Assembly (NCBI GenBank): GCA_017642885.1
Contig: JAEPOM010000024.1
Location: 1-40,524, forward strand
Length of the DNA stretch: 40,524 bases
From: Henriciella sp.
Lineage (GTDB): Bacteria > Pseudomonadota > Alphaproteobacteria > Caulobacterales > Hyphomonadaceae
Direction of reading: 5' to 3'
Made by a program: the position numbers and the translations under genes. The notes under the pieces are model-generated. The model saw only the letters and a program-made list of their open reading frames with translations. It did no database searches and was not told the DNA's origin. Every line of letters starts with the position of its first letter. Position 1 is the stretch's first letter. Shown here one piece after another: positions 17,027 to 26,952 of the stretch.

Positions 17027-20000
17027 TCAGGAGGAATCCGGTAAGCGGATTCCGATTTTTTTTCTGAGCGTGCCGGAGGGTGGGGGGGTGCAGATGAAAA
17101 AGTGGGGGCAGCGGGCGCATCGGTCGCTACGTTTTGGCGGAAACCGGCCCTCGAGAATAGCGATTGCAGCGTCAGCGATTGTGGCTTTCTTGTTCCCGAG
17201 CTGCCCACTCTTCATTGCCAACCGGTCTTGCGATCTGCCTGTCAAATAGACGAATTCCGCTTCACCTCGGCCCTCGGCAGCAATCTGAAAAGCGGCCGCA
17301 TCAAGCGCGGTTACCGCAGTGCTTGTCTTGCGGCCTGTGCGGATGCGCCGGAACACTGTGGCGTGTTCCGTTTCGATTTCTTCATGAGCTGTCACGACGA
17401 CTTCAGCGTCGCCAAACCGGAGCGAAAGGGATTGCGGCGTGCGCCGGGTTTCACCCTCCCTCAGCTGAAAGAAGAATTGCAGCAATTGGTCAGAGATCTG
17501 CCGGTATTCCGAGGCATAGCCATGCTCAATCGGTCCATGGGCCGTCCATGCGGCATCCATGATCGCCTGCAGTTCGGCTTCGTCCGGCACGTCGTTCAGA
17601 CGGCCTGTAAGCTCATCAATGACGACCTGGATAGCATTGTGCATCCGCATGGGAGCCGACTCCGTTCGCCGACCGCCAACCTGCAGCACGTGAGCAAAGA
17701 AAAATCTCCGGGGGCACTTTTCGTATGTGGCAAGCTGGGACGGCGACACGCGGGCAATGCCATCGACTTCCAACGTGAAGCGCTCACCTGAGACCGAAAC
17801 GTTGATTGGTGTCGATATTGGTGATGCCTCGAACAGCGTACCGGAAATGTCGTCGATGAAACTCGATCGGCTCTGCCGGCGTCCATTCGATTGTTTGTTC
17901 GGCGCATAGAGTGTCAGGTGCTCTTCCGCCCGGGACAATGCCACGAAGAACAGGCAACGCTGTTCTTCGTCATGTCCAGCCTTCATAGCTTCGCTGCCGC
18001 GAAATGGAGCGCCCTCGATCATCCCGTCCGGTGGAGCAAGGCCACGGCTCTGATTGGCCGAACGAGGGATCGAGCCACTCGTCAAAGCCGGCAGGTGAAG
18101 AGCTTTGAACTCGAGGCCCTTGCTCCCATGGATCGTCATCAGTCGGACGGCGTCCAGGCCCTGGGCAGCGTTTGGGAGATCACGCAAATCCCGCTCGTCG
18201 GACAGGATGACGAGCCGCCGAATGTGCTCCAGAAGGTCGCGGATGGGATAGCCGCTTTTCTCGGGCAGGGCGGAGCGGAGGAAGTTCTGGAACTGCCAAA
18301 GGGCAAGCGCAGGGTTGGCGTTGCCCTCGCGAGCCTGCGTGGCGATATCGGCCGCAAGGCGCGTTCGATCCAGGTAAATTTTCGTTATGATCTGCCACGG
18401 CGTAGCCGTAGGTTCGATCCCGGCGAGCGCATCGACAAGCGCTTTGGCAGAGACCTGCCCGCCTTCCGTCAACCCCGGGATTGCTGTCAGTATGTCTCGC
18501 CAATCGAGTGGAAGAGGTTTGTTGGCGCCCCGGATCTCCTCGATTGCGAGCGAAACGTCCTCGATAGCCATCTGAAACGGCGCCATCGAGGCGACGCACG
18601 TCAGTCCCATTGCTCGCGGATCGATCACGAGCGACAACAGCGACAAGGCCTCCTTGATCTCCGGACGGTCGAACAAAGGTCCAAGAAACAGAACCGGTAT
18701 GCCCCGTGCCTCCAGACCCGAAGCGATCTCTGCCAACCGCGCATTGCCTTTGCAGATGACTGCCTGACTCCGAAACGGGATCGTGTCCTTACAGGCGGTT
18801 ATGCGTGCGGCGATCTCGTCGATTTCGTGATCTTTCGATTCAACCGAGACGAAGGAAGGGGCCACACCGTTTGTGCCTTTGAAGGCGTTCGCTTCGAAAT
18901 CGGTGGCGTCCATACGCGTTCTCGCGAACTCGCGGAACGCATCGCAAATCTCCTGCGATGACCGGTAGTTTGTACTGAGTTGCGCCGATGTCCCGCCCGG
19001 AAAGTCGTCTGTCTCGAACCGGTCGATGTTGTAAGAGGACGCTCCACGGAAACGGTAGATCGACTGCTTCGCATCGCCGACGACCCAGAGGTTTTCGCCT
19101 TCCGGTTTGAGCGCGCGCAGGAGCCGTACGCTCGCTCGGTTCACATCCTGGTATTCGTCCACCAGGATGTGTTCGTACCGACTTTGAAGTTGCGCACGCA
19201 CTGCGTCATCGGTCTCGACCAACGCCGTTGGACGAGCCACGAGATCCCCAAAATCAACGGCGCACCGATCAGACTTGAGCTGTTCATAGAGGTCGTAGAC
19301 CGAAGCGATCTCGAGAGATTTCTCGGCGGCGATCCGCTCTTCTTCCGTCTCTGCCGCATCGGCCATTTGCTGGGCAAGTGCACGGTACTGATGATTATCC
19401 ACAACCTCGTCTTTTGCGCGCGAGATGGCCGAGAGAATGGACCGCAGATTGTCGGTTGGGTCATAAAGATCGTTGAAATGCGTCAGTCGCAGTCGCGGAA
19501 ACTCGTCCTCCAGCAGTGCAATAGCTTCGGTGGCATCGATTAACCGCGGATCGGGCGGCAAATCTGCACGATCGTGAAACCGGCGCAGCAGATCGAGCCC
19601 GAAGGAGTGAAAGGTACCAATCCAGGCTGAACCGGCCGCTTCCGGCCAGGCCGCCATGGCGCGATCCGTCATTTCGCCGGCCGCCTTGTTCGAAAAGGTC
19701 AGGAGCAAGATGCTCTCCGGATCGACACCGCGGTCCTTCAGAACAGACAATCTGCCGACGAGGGTTTGCGTCTTGCCAGTGCCGGGTCCGGCCTTGAGGA
19801 GCAGCGCCTTGCCGTCGTGCTCGGCTGCCCGCTTCTGCTCGTCATTTAGAGGCTTTGGGGCCGGTGCAGCCTCCTCATTCGATTCAGTCTGCGGCAACAG
19901 GACTGCATCGAACAGCTGGACCGCCACCATGTCATAGGGTGCTCCGAGACGCTCGGCTATGGCCTTTGCGCTTAGGGCCCCGTCGATGTGCCAGGACCAG

Positions 20001-20437
20001 GCCAATGCTCGCGGAAAAAGGAACTCGCGCGCAAAGAGGTCCATCTGAACTTCTTGCCGGGCGCGGTTGCTGTAATCGACGACGCGATCAGCGCCCACGG
20101 ATGATGGGTCTGCCGAACGCGCCGGATCGATGCTCATGACCGGCGGAATGTCAACCAAGCCGCCGAATTCATCATGTCCTAGTTCATGGGCGACCAGAAA
20201 CGCATCGAGGAAGGCGCTTCCGGTATCTTCGTGCAGGATTACCCCGGCATGTCTCTGGAACAGTGCTCGACCGCCGGTCAGCTGTGGATGCCCGGCAGGA
20301 AGTTTCCTGACCTCAATATCGCGATCCCTGGCTTCGTGAAGGGCAAACTCATACGGGTTTGTCGGGTCGCCGCCCTTACTTGTGCGCTCCGCGTGAAGAT
20401 CCGCCGCGCGGGCTCGTGTTGCTTCAATCCGATCCAT
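17027..20437 (-). CDS. ImmA/IrrE metallopeptidase fused to UvrD-type helicase with Fe-S nuclease-like tail
   Basis: From ATG 20437 the protein has 1136 residues. An N-terminal ImmA/IrrE peptidase shows HELGH (84-88) and a downstream Glu in [13 protein letters not shown] complete superfamily 1A helicase follows: Walker [47 protein letters not shown] and FFVALSRA. The C-terminal part has the AddB/Cas4-like cysteine pattern (KCPRRFFF and terminal [10 protein letters not shown]), a likely Fe-S staple, but the nuclease D...DxK residues are not evident (RRIRTGRK stands there). It may be a DNA translocase controlled by proteolysis. It overlaps the upstream gene by 14 bases and lies 69 bases before the Ubl-E2 gene on the same strand. 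Confidence 0.85.
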   Translation of the reverse strand: MDRIEATRARAADLHAERTSKGGDPTNPYEFALHEARDRDIEVRKLPAGHPQLTGGRALFQRHAGVILHEDTGSAFLDAFLVAHELGHDEFGGLVDIPPVMSIDPARSADPSSVGADRVVDYSNRARQEVQMDLFAREFLFPRALAWSWHIDGALSAKAIAERLGAPYDMVAVQLFDAVLLPQTESNEEAAPAPKPLNDEQKRAAEHDGKALLLKAGPGTGKTQTLVGRLSVLKDRGVDPESILLLTFSNKAAGEMTDRAMAAWPEAAGSAWIGTFHSFGLDLLRRFHDRADLPPDPRLIDATEAIALLEDEFPRLRLTHFNDLYDPTDNLRSILSAISRAKDEVVDNHQYRALAQQMADAAETEEERIAAEKSLEIASVYDLYEQLKSDRCAVDFGDLVARPTALVETDDAVRAQLQSRYEHILVDEYQDVNRASVRLLRALKPEGENLWVVGDAKQSIYRFRGASSYNIDRFETDDFPGGTSAQLSTNYRSSQEICDAFREFARTRMDATDFEANAFKGTNGVAPSFVSVESKDHEIDEIAARITACKDTIPFRSQAVICKGNARLAEIASGLEARGIPVLFLGPLFDRPEIKEALSLLSLVIDPRAMGLTCVASMAPFQMAIEDVSLAIEEIRGANKPLPLDWRDILTAIPGLTEGGQVSAKALVDALAGIEPTATPWQIITKIYLDRTRLAADIATQAREGNANPALALWQFQNFLRSALPEKSGYPIRDLLEHIRRLVILSDERDLRDLPNAAQGLDAVRLMTIHGSKGLEFKALHLPALTSGSIPRSANQSRGLAPPDGMIEGAPFRGSEAMKAGHDEEQRCLFFVALSRAEEHLTLYAPNKQSNGRRQSRSSFIDDISGTLFEASPISTPINVSVSGERFTLEVDGIARVSPSQLATYEKCPRRFFFAHVLQVGGRRTESAPMRMHNAIQVVIDELTGRLNDVPDEAELQAIMDAAWTAHGPIEHGYASEYRQISDQLLQFFFQLREGETRRTPQSLSLRFGDAEVVVTAHEEIETEHATVFRRIRTGRKTSTAVTALDAAAFQIAAEGRGEAEFVYLTGRSQDRLAMKSGQLGNKKATIADAAIAILEGRFPPKRSDRCARCPHFFICTPPPSGTLRKKIGIRLPDSS

Positions 20438-20972
20438 CGCCTGCAAGCAACTTCTGCAAAGCGCGTTGCTCCTCCTCGGCAAGCCCGGCCTGGCCGACAT
20501 AGTCCCAGAACTCGATTGGCGCTTCCTTGCTTGGCTTTGAATCGGATTTCATTGCGACGGCTTGGCCGTCGCCCTGCTGCATTCCACTGATCAGGTCCTG
20601 CAGCCGGACATCCAGGCTTGCCGCGAGGCCTTTCAGGAATTCCGCGGGCATCGAGCCGAGATGAACAATATTGGCGTTCAATCCCATGAAGAACGCGCGG
20701 GGGAGTCCCAGCTCGCGAGCAAGTTCTTTGACCCCATTGCCAAACAACGATTGTCGAACGTGTTGAACCCTCAAAGCCTCCGCCGTCATCGCCTTTGTCT
20801 CAAGCGGCAGGTTGGCCTCAGTCGCCTCGAGGTCGCTCAGCGAAAGCTCGTTAAAGAGCGCCAGTAAGTCCTTGGTGTACTCGGGATAGCGCTGCAGGTA
20901 GTTCTTGAGAACCGCGGGCGACATTTCTTCCTCAATCGTGAAATCGCTTAGGACGTCGTCTCTATTCGCCAT
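20424..20972 (-). CDS. Helical adaptor-like protein linked to sigma factor gene
   Basis: I do not recognise a named family. The 182-residue protein has an acidic N-terminal helix region ([20 protein letters not shown]) and a central [16 protein letters not shown] segment followed by [14 protein letters not shown], which resembles a degenerate helix-turn-helix of the XRE type. The C-terminal third is low-complexity and charged. It starts eleven bases before the end of the sigma-like gene and overlaps the ImmA-helicase gene by 14 bases, so the three are tightly co-translated. A helix-turn-helix protein beside an ImmA peptidase is the usual ImmR/ImmA repressor-protease pairing, so this protein may be the peptidase substrate (inference). 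Confidence 0.65.
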   Translation of the reverse strand: MANRDDVLSDFTIEEEMSPAVLKNYLQRYPEYTKDLLALFNELSLSDLEATEANLPLETKAMTAEALRVQHVRQSLFGNGVKELARELGLPRAFFMGLNANIVHLGSMPAEFLKGLAASLDVRLQDLISGMQQGDGQAVAMKSDSKPSKEAPIEFWDYVGQAGLAEEEQRALQKLLAGDGSD

Positions 20973-21765
20973 CGTCGATCTCCAAATCCAGTGCTCGCCT
21001 TATTTTCGCATAGGCACGATCCCGCCGGTTGCGAACTGTCTTTTCCACGCAACCCAGAAGTTCCGTCATCGACGGTTCGCCATCCTTGCTGGTTTCAATC
21101 GGAATATCTGCGAGCAACAAATCAATCACCTCTCGTTCGTCTGTCGGTAAGGCGTCAATCGCGCGGCGCAGGTGAATCCGGTAATCGAAATCTTCTTCAG
21201 CAGTGAGGCCCGTCTTCTTGTAGCGATCCAACGCCGCCTCCACGACGGTACGGACCTCCCCGGTGACGGTGTCCTGCACCTCTTCAGTAGCGTTTTCTCG
21301 CCGGTTCACTTTGCGAAGTTTGGTGATGCGCGCCGAACGTACTGCCTTGTCGAATACAACCTCATAGATATCGAGTTGCTCGTCATAGCTTTGCCGGTCG
21401 GCGAACATCAGTTCAGTGACATGGTCGATAGTCGCGTCGCGAATCTCGGCAATACGGCTGTCTTCGTAGACCTTGTCGTCTACATGGCGGTTCGGGCGTG
21501 GACAGGCCGCCTCCACCCGATCGCGAAGGATATCGTAGAGTGCAACAAATCGACCGTCAGAATTGTCGGACTTGGTCTGACGCAAGTGATACACAAGCAC
21601 CTCTGACGGCACATAGTCGCTGTGCCGGCGATCTTTTATTTCGGCTCGCCTTAAAAAATCATCGAAGGGCCAATCGAGGCTCTTGCAAATGAAGTCGATT
21701 ACGGGTGAACGGCGCGTATAAAGTTCACCGCTCTCTTTGCGTCTTCGAAGGGGATCGATATGCAT
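20962..21765 (-). CDS. Sigma-70 family factor-like protein
   Basis: This 267-residue protein ends with a region-4-like helix-turn-helix: LRRAIDALPTDEREVIDLLL, then SMTELLGCVEKTVRNRRDRAYAKIRRAL. The middle (about 85-150, RFVALYDILRDRVEAACPRP to FDKAVRSARITKLR) resembles sigma region 2. It would direct RNA polymerase to specific promoters, or act as a regulator with that fold. It sits at the head of the minus-strand run leading to the ImmA-helicase and Ubl genes. The N-terminal 80 residues are extra compared with compact ECF factors. Confidence is good for region 4 and moderate for region 2. Confidence 0.72.
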   Translation of the reverse strand: MHIDPLRRRKESGELYTRRSPVIDFICKSLDWPFDDFLRRAEIKDRRHSDYVPSEVLVYHLRQTKSDNSDGRFVALYDILRDRVEAACPRPNRHVDDKVYEDSRIAEIRDATIDHVTELMFADRQSYDEQLDIYEVVFDKAVRSARITKLRKVNRRENATEEVQDTVTGEVRTVVEAALDRYKKTGLTAEEDFDYRIHLRRAIDALPTDEREVIDLLLADIPIETSKDGEPSMTELLGCVEKTVRNRRDRAYAKIRRALDLEIDDGE

Positions 21766-21783
21766 GTTGCCCCGAATCTCAAG

Positions 21784-22020
21784 TCAGGCCGGTTTCTTGC
21801 TTTGCGTTTCATTGAGGAATATTTCAAGCGCTTCAATGCTGGCCATCACATCTTTGAGCTTTGGAGGGGCTCCGAATATCATGGCCAACGTCCGAGTAGG
21901 GTTGCGGACTTCCCGAATAAGGCTATCGCCATTTTCGATCTGCCTCAAACCTTGTTCCTCGCTTCGTATTCTCAAATCCGCATTTTTCACGCATTTACGA
22001 TTATGACACTTGCCTAGCAT
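21784..22020 (-). CDS. Small hypothetical protein at head of minus-strand run
   Basis: A 78-residue open frame ends 18 bases before the sigma-like gene. It reads MLGKCHNRKCVKNADLRIRS at the start and MIFGAPPKLKDVMASIEALE near the end; a start at that internal Met is possible. There is no clear ribosome-binding site and no recognised family. It fills the space expected for a leading gene, and its start lies within the inverted-repeat region shared with abiEi. It could be real or simply the transcribed leader of the sigma gene. Confidence 0.35.
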   Translation of the reverse strand: MLGKCHNRKCVKNADLRIRSEEQGLRQIENGDSLIREVRNPTRTLAMIFGAPPKLKDVMASIEALEIFLNETQSKKPA

Positions 22021-22056
22021 GAGTTATCATATTACAAAATCCGCGAAAAATGCGGA
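21977..22056. promoter_or_regulatory. Inverted repeat upstream of abiEi, probable AbiEi operator
   Basis: TCCGCATTTTTCACG at 21977-21991 and CGCGAAAAATGCGGA at 22042-22056 are inverted copies agreeing at 14 of 15 positions, separated by 50 bases. The right arm ends ten bases before the abiEi ATG. AbiEi-type antitoxins are known to repress their own operon by binding inverted repeats of this kind with their N-terminal winged helix. The left arm lies inside the start of the divergent small ORF, so binding could also affect minus-strand transcription. Confidence 0.6.
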
Positions 22057-22065
22057 GTTAGAAAT

Positions 22066-22890
22066 ATGACCGTATCGCGGTCAATGAGCCTGGCAAGTTA
22101 TGCCGAAGCGCTCGAATCGACCGGGAAGACCTATTTCACGCGCGAAGACGCCATGGAGGTTCTTGGAACAAGCCACGGGGCGTTCCTCGACGCCGCCGCC
22201 CGCCTTGCCAAGCGCGGACGCATCGTCATGCCGCGCCGTGGGTTCTACGTCATCACGCCGACCCGATTCCTGAAATGGGGCGCCCCGCCCCCCAACTGGT
22301 ACGTCGACGCCATGATGAAGGAAGCGGGGCGGCCATACTACGTGGCGCTGCTCAAAGCAGCCGAACTGCATGGCGCCGCTCATCAGGCGGTCATGGAATT
22401 CCAGATCGTAACCGACCGGCAGTGGAAACCCATCCGCGCCGGCCGCTCGAAGATCGTCTTCTATTTCCGAAAGGATCTGGACGCCATCCAGATGGGAATT
22501 GGCGACCGGAAAACGGATACAGGCGCGATGAAAGTCTCTTCTCCCGCGCTCACCGCGCTGGACCTGATCCGCTACCCCCAGGCAAGTGGAGGCCTCGATC
22601 ACGCGGCAAGTGTGCTGAACGAACTGGCGACGGAGATCGACCCGGCGCAGCTGCGTAAGCTATTGCCCGCCTTCGAACGGTCAGTCGTGCAACGCCTCGG
22701 CTATGTCCTGCAGACGGTTGGACGCGAGGCCTCTGCCGACATTCTGTCTGACTATCTCTCGAGCCAGAACGCGCCATGGATCGAATTTGATCCGGGCGAA
22801 TCGAGCCGGCCAGCATTTGCAGGTGAACCTGTGCGTGACCAACGCTGGCATGTCGTTGTTCGCCGACCAATTGAGATCGACGAGCAATGA
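22066..22890 (+). CDS. AbiEi-family antitoxin / autorepressor
   Basis: This 274-residue protein matches AbiEi antitoxins: an N-terminal winged helix (YFTREDAMEVLGTSHGAFLDAAARLAKRGRI, key words FTREDA, LAKRGRI, PRRGFYVITP) and a larger domain with PYYVALLKAAELHGAAHQA and SSPALTALDLIRYP. AbiEi neutralises AbiEii and represses the pair. It is a type IV toxin-antitoxin component, meaning antitoxin and toxin need not form a complex. An ATGA overlap couples it to the toxin gene. The promoter carries the inverted repeat noted at 21977-22056. It diverges from the sigma-like gene set. Confidence 0.88.
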   Translation: MTVSRSMSLASYAEALESTGKTYFTREDAMEVLGTSHGAFLDAAARLAKRGRIVMPRRGFYVITPTRFLKWGAPPPNWYVDAMMKEAGRPYYVALLKAAELHGAAHQAVMEFQIVTDRQWKPIRAGRSKIVFYFRKDLDAIQMGIGDRKTDTGAMKVSSPALTALDLIRYPQASGGLDHAASVLNELATEIDPAQLRKLLPAFERSVVQRLGYVLQTVGREASADILSDYLSSQNAPWIEFDPGESSRPAFAGEPVRDQRWHVVVRRPIEIDEQ

Positions 22891-23774
22891 TACCAGAAAC
22901 GAACATCACGGCATGGAGCCAGATCGCGCCCTGGGGCGAACCTCGCCAGATCGAGCAAGATCTGATCATTTCCCGCGCGCTCGTCGACATCTTCAATCAT
23001 GGGCTTCTCGGTTCCGTACTACGGTTCCGCGGCGGAACCGCGCTCAACAAAATCATCTTTCCGAACCCGCTTCGCTATTCCGAGGACATCGATCTCGTTC
23101 GCACCGAGGCAGGTCCGATCGGTCCCATTCTTGATGCGCTGCGCGAGGTTCTGGAGCCATGGCTGGGGCAGGGAAGTTTTGCCGCAAGCCAGGTTGCGCC
23201 CAAACTGCGTTTCCGCGTACCCGCTGAGGACGATCCCGACGTAAATATTCGGCTCAAGATTGAGATCAACACTACGGAGATCAACGCTTTTGATGGACCC
23301 GTGTCGGTTGATTACAACGTCGACAATCCCTGGTTCAGCGGATCAACGAAAGTCGCGACCTTCTCTCCGGAGGAGCTGATCGCGACGAAACTCCGCGCGC
23401 TTTTGCAAAGGGACAAGGGGCGCGATCTCTTCGATTTGGATCATGCGCTCACCGTGCTTCCCGGACTCGACATAGAGCGAGCAATCGCGATCTTCGGACG
23501 GTATTTGGCGATCCGCGGGGACGCCATCTCGCGCTCTGAAGCGGAAATGCGAATGCTCGCTAAGTTCGTAAAGCCCAGCCTTCTCGGCGACATCCGGGCC
23601 CTGCTGCCACCCGATGCAGCGGATCACCTCGACGAAGCTTCAGGACAAGCGGTCTTCGTCCGGGTGTTCAAGCACTTCATTGAGAAGATGCCGGGTCAGC
23701 GATGGGCTCGCACTGAGGAGGTGGCGCAAGAGCTGGGCCTCGGCGAACTTCTTTCGCCCTCAGCTCCGGAGTAA
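22887..23774 (+). CDS. AbiEii-family nucleotidyltransferase toxin
   Basis: This 295-residue protein carries the AbiEii/MenT-type nucleotidyltransferase motifs: RGGTALNKI (about 49-57), the metal-binding RYSEDIDLV (about 65-73) and EELIATKLRALLQRDKGRDLFDL, whose Lys, Arg and Asp complete the site. Toxins of this family transfer nucleotides to tRNA or similar targets and halt growth, giving abortive infection. All motifs are intact. It starts within the abiEi stop (ATGA), so toxin translation follows antitoxin translation. Confidence 0.9.
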   Translation: MIPETNITAWSQIAPWGEPRQIEQDLIISRALVDIFNHGLLGSVLRFRGGTALNKIIFPNPLRYSEDIDLVRTEAGPIGPILDALREVLEPWLGQGSFAASQVAPKLRFRVPAEDDPDVNIRLKIEINTTEINAFDGPVSVDYNVDNPWFSGSTKVATFSPEELIATKLRALLQRDKGRDLFDLDHALTVLPGLDIERAIAIFGRYLAIRGDAISRSEAEMRMLAKFVKPSLLGDIRALLPPDAADHLDEASGQAVFVRVFKHFIEKMPGQRWARTEEVAQELGLGELLSPSAPE

Positions 23775-23844
23775 CGAACAGCCTCGCCTTCAACAGAGTG
23801 AGGCCTTCCGTCCTCGTCGTCAGTCACCACGTTCTCGCATGGAC

Positions 23845-25272
23845 TTAGACTAGCAGATCGTCATCCTTCGGATTGGCTGTAGCGTGGCTTTCCGCGTCCA
23901 AGAGATCTTGCAACGTCGGCGCCGGCTTATCGGCGTCAGTGATCCTGGTTTGAGACCACAAGATCGACGTTTCATAAACGGAGCTGCATTGCCACTCGCC
24001 ATCTTCCTCAAACCAGTGCTGCGCTTCCGGCAGCAATTCGAAAGGAACAGGATGATGAGCGAAGGGGTTATGAAAGACTTCCATTTCCGCGGTCCACGGC
24101 TCATATCCGTGCGGCCATAGGCTGCGATACTCATCGCTCGTGACGTCAAGGCAGAAGGATACACCTTCCAACGCGCCGGGAGACCTGTCGAAGAATTTCC
24201 CCATCCTCGTGTAGCGGAAGCCTTTTGGAGCACCGCCGCCGGAAATCGCGACTCTATTGAGTTTGGCGATCGAACACGCGTTCGAAAAGATGACCGCGGA
24301 AAGCTCTGCGTGGCGATCGTTTGCAAAAAGGCCTGCCGGAAATTGCGCAGGGCCTAGCAAGGTCTCTGTATTCATCGGCACTGCTTGGGGCCGGCCATTT
24401 ACGTCTGCCACTGTCGCACCTGATCCGTGCAGGTAGCCGATCAACCCTTCCCGGCTCCACATCATTGAGCCCGAAGCGTGGAAATCGGCAATAGCAAGCA
24501 TGAACGGTTTGCCGGCAACATGAGGCAGCTGGTCGTATCGCCTGTCTAGCTTGTTGCCGATTGTTTTCGCGAAGCGCAGGGCAGCTCCACCGAAGAAGAT
24601 CTCCTCTCTTTCAGTCGGTATGTCGGCAAAGGGCGCGTTGACGTGATTGTAGGGCACAGACGGATTTGCCGTGACCGCCTCCACCCAGGCTTCATCGCCG
24701 ACTCGGTTCTCGATTCGAAAATCCGGCGATTCGAATGGTTGCTCGACGAGGAGACCCTGTTCTCGGAACGAGGCGAGCAGTTGGGCCTCCCATATTCGGG
24801 TGTGGAAGTTTGTCGTTTGGCAGTCACTGACCCAGTTTCGATCAGGTCTCGGCAGAGCGAGATAAAGCTGGTTGAGCGCCCAGGCAGCGGGCCGCCGCGC
24901 TGGTGTCACGAGCATCCTAAAAACATCACTCGGCTCTCTGCCCTCGAGATCGAACAGCGATGGTCGCATGATGACACCCGGAGGCAAAGGCGCGGGCCGG
25001 TGTCTTTCCGACAGAAGTGGGTTCAGAACTTCAGCGGCGGCATAGATTGAGGTGAAGCCACTTTCTTGCTGCGTAATGGTCCAGACAGAGTCCAGTCGCC
25101 GCCGCATCAAAACGATTCCGAATGTTCCAGCCGCCGCAAGTCGAGTTACAATTCCGCAGCTTTGATCGTCGGAACCCATCCATGCGGCAACAGGGGTTTG
25201 TTCCCCGAAGTCGTGTCCTCGAGGATGCGACAAGGCGTAGAAATCGAATTCCCACTGCGGAATTTCGCGCAT
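23845..25272 (-). CDS. Hypothetical protein with PD-(D/E)XK-like motif
   Basis: I do not recognise a named family in this 475-residue protein. A central segment looks like a restriction-nuclease fold: RIWEAQLLASFREQG gives an N-terminal Glu helix, then ESPDFRIENR and EAWVEAVTANP follow, giving a PD...E-x-V pattern. The usual Lys is replaced by Val, so activity is uncertain. The rest has many aromatic residues (for example RYTRMGKFF, WPHGYEPWTAEMEVFHNPFA in part) but no membrane segment or signal peptide. It is transcribed alone on the minus strand, divergent from the nuclease-like gene at 25408 with a 135-base spacer, and ends 70 bases from the convergent AbiEii gene. Confidence 0.6.
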   Translation of the reverse strand: MREIPQWEFDFYALSHPRGHDFGEQTPVAAWMGSDDQSCGIVTRLAAAGTFGIVLMRRRLDSVWTITQQESGFTSIYAAAEVLNPLLSERHRPAPLPPGVIMRPSLFDLEGREPSDVFRMLVTPARRPAAWALNQLYLALPRPDRNWVSDCQTTNFHTRIWEAQLLASFREQGLLVEQPFESPDFRIENRVGDEAWVEAVTANPSVPYNHVNAPFADIPTEREEIFFGGAALRFAKTIGNKLDRRYDQLPHVAGKPFMLAIADFHASGSMMWSREGLIGYLHGSGATVADVNGRPQAVPMNTETLLGPAQFPAGLFANDRHAELSAVIFSNACSIAKLNRVAISGGGAPKGFRYTRMGKFFDRSPGALEGVSFCLDVTSDEYRSLWPHGYEPWTAEMEVFHNPFAHHPVPFELLPEAQHWFEEDGEWQCSSVYETSILWSQTRITDADKPAPTLQDLLDAESHATANPKDDDLLV

Positions 25273-25407
25273 TTAGTCTCACTATCACCGTACAAGCGGC
25301 TGTAAGGCTCGAAGGTGCATAGGCCCTCAGGAGCGGTGCTAAGGTATATTCTGGCCACCTAAAAGACAAAGCTGGCGCAGTCGGCCTAAACACCCACGGA
25401 GAGATTA

Positions 25408-26952
25408 TTGAGCGAAAGGAGGGTCATTATTGGAGACGAGGCAAAGGCTGTCATCGAAAGCCAATTGGCTGCCCACGAGAATGGCCTACGTACTCTTCTC
25501 GCCAAATATCGGCGCGATGATGCGGTAGCCGCGTGGCATGAGACGATTCGAGCCGTGGAGGAGTTCATCAACCTTCCAATTTTCGGGATCGTCGACGATC
25601 AGCTCCGAGATTGGTTATGTGCGGTTCGTTTGGACGATACCTTCGTTGCGAACCCAGGACCGACCTGGCTGGCCGTTCGCGAGGCGCTTGCGCCGCATCT
25701 CGAGCCATCCGTCGTCTCTCGCTTCACGCGGGTCATGCTTTACGCTGGCGCCATGGGCAAGGCTTTTGCTGAGCACGAACACGACGTTCGCAGCGCAAGT
25801 ATCACACTCGACACGATCGGCGGTGCTGTTGGCTATTTCCAGTCGCGACGACGACACTTCGTTTCGCTGCTTTACACCATGTCCTATGCATGTTCCGGCT
25901 CCCTCATTCTCGAGCCCTACGACGCATTGACCGTTCTCATGCCGCCGGTCGAGCATAGCTGCATCGCCATCACTGGTTTCCATCAAAAGCTTGCGCTGCT
26001 CGAGGCCCTGCCGGATTTCAGTCTGGAGATCGACCAAGTCGGCGTCATGGCGAGCCACGGCTTCGAAACCCTGGACGACTATTTCCTCGAACCGGAACGT
26101 GCATCGATCCACGTGATGGCCGAGTTGCGGAGCGACCAGTTCACGATGCCCGCTATGGAGCCACAGGTTCGAAAGAAGATCTTCTCAGCGGCCGAACTGC
26201 GGAACAGCGTTAAGCTGATAAGCGCGGTTTACGAGGCGTTTGGCCTGAAGGACTCCGATTTCTCCGCTATGGGCCTGCTGATGGTCGCTTTCGCGCGCCA
26301 TTGCCGCGATGACTATTACATCGAGCTCGGAAGGGAGAAGTTTCGCTCAATGCTACGCGCGCAGTCTGAGTTGGACCCCATCGAACTTGAGACGCTTCTT
26401 GTCAACACGCCCTCCGATTATGCGACGAACACCAATGCGTATCAGCCTTTCCTGGACATGGGCGATCGCGTCGTGTCGAACGTCAATCTTCTGTCGCGCT
26501 TTCTCTATGCATTCAAGAATGTTCACTTGGGCAGCCGTCGGCGCTTTCAAATCCATGCGGGCTTCATCTTCGAGGACATGGTGAAACGAGACCTCGGGCG
26601 CATGGGCTTCAATGTGACGGACATTAAGCGGATCAATCGGAAGGAATTCGATGTCGTCGCTACGCGTGGCGCCGTCATCTTCAACATACAGTGTAAGAAT
26701 AACTGGATTGATCTTTCGAAGGTTGAGGCTGATCGCGCGCTGTTCGTTCGATATAACCGGTCCATGACAAACTACTATGCACGCGCGCTGAAGAAGGAAC
26801 GCGGCCGCGAACATCTACTGAAGCAGGAGCTGGGCATGGACAAAGTAGTCCATTACGTAGTCAGCCGCTTTCCGGTGATTGGCGCCGACCCGGCGGTGAT
26901 TAACTACAATCAGATCGATCGGCTTCGCTTTGTGGGCCAGACGGGCGCATGA
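25408..26952 (+). CDS. Large protein with C-terminal restriction-nuclease-like domain
   Basis: This 514-residue protein has a long helical N-terminal part of no recognised family and a C-terminal PD-(D/E)XK domain at about 380-450. The core reads HAGFIFEDMVKRDL (E389), NRKEFDVVAT (D415) and IFNIQCKNNW (Q428-x-K430), a D-x(12)-QxK arrangement seen in Mrr-like restriction nucleases. It probably cuts DNA, with the N-terminal part giving specificity or sensing. The start is TTG at 25408 after GGAGA. The next gene begins in its stop codon (ATGA), so the two act as a pair. Confidence 0.7.
   Translation: MSERRVIIGDEAKAVIESQLAAHENGLRTLLAKYRRDDAVAAWHETIRAVEEFINLPIFGIVDDQLRDWLCAVRLDDTFVANPGPTWLAVREALAPHLEPSVVSRFTRVMLYAGAMGKAFAEHEHDVRSASITLDTIGGAVGYFQSRRRHFVSLLYTMSYACSGSLILEPYDALTVLMPPVEHSCIAITGFHQKLALLEALPDFSLEIDQVGVMASHGFETLDDYFLEPERASIHVMAELRSDQFTMPAMEPQVRKKIFSAAELRNSVKLISAVYEAFGLKDSDFSAMGLLMVAFARHCRDDYYIELGREKFRSMLRAQSELDPIELETLLVNTPSDYATNTNAYQPFLDMGDRVVSNVNLLSRFLYAFKNVHLGSRRRFQIHAGFIFEDMVKRDLGRMGFNVTDIKRINRKEFDVVATRGAVIFNIQCKNNWIDLSKVEADRALFVRYNRSMTNYYARALKKERGREHLLKQELGMDKVVHYVVSRFPVIGADPAVINYNQIDRLRFVGQTGA

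Noticed and set aside
17891-18961. A 356-codon plus-strand open frame inside the helicase gene
   Set aside because: Antisense to conserved UvrD motifs; composition is Arg-rich without domain signature.
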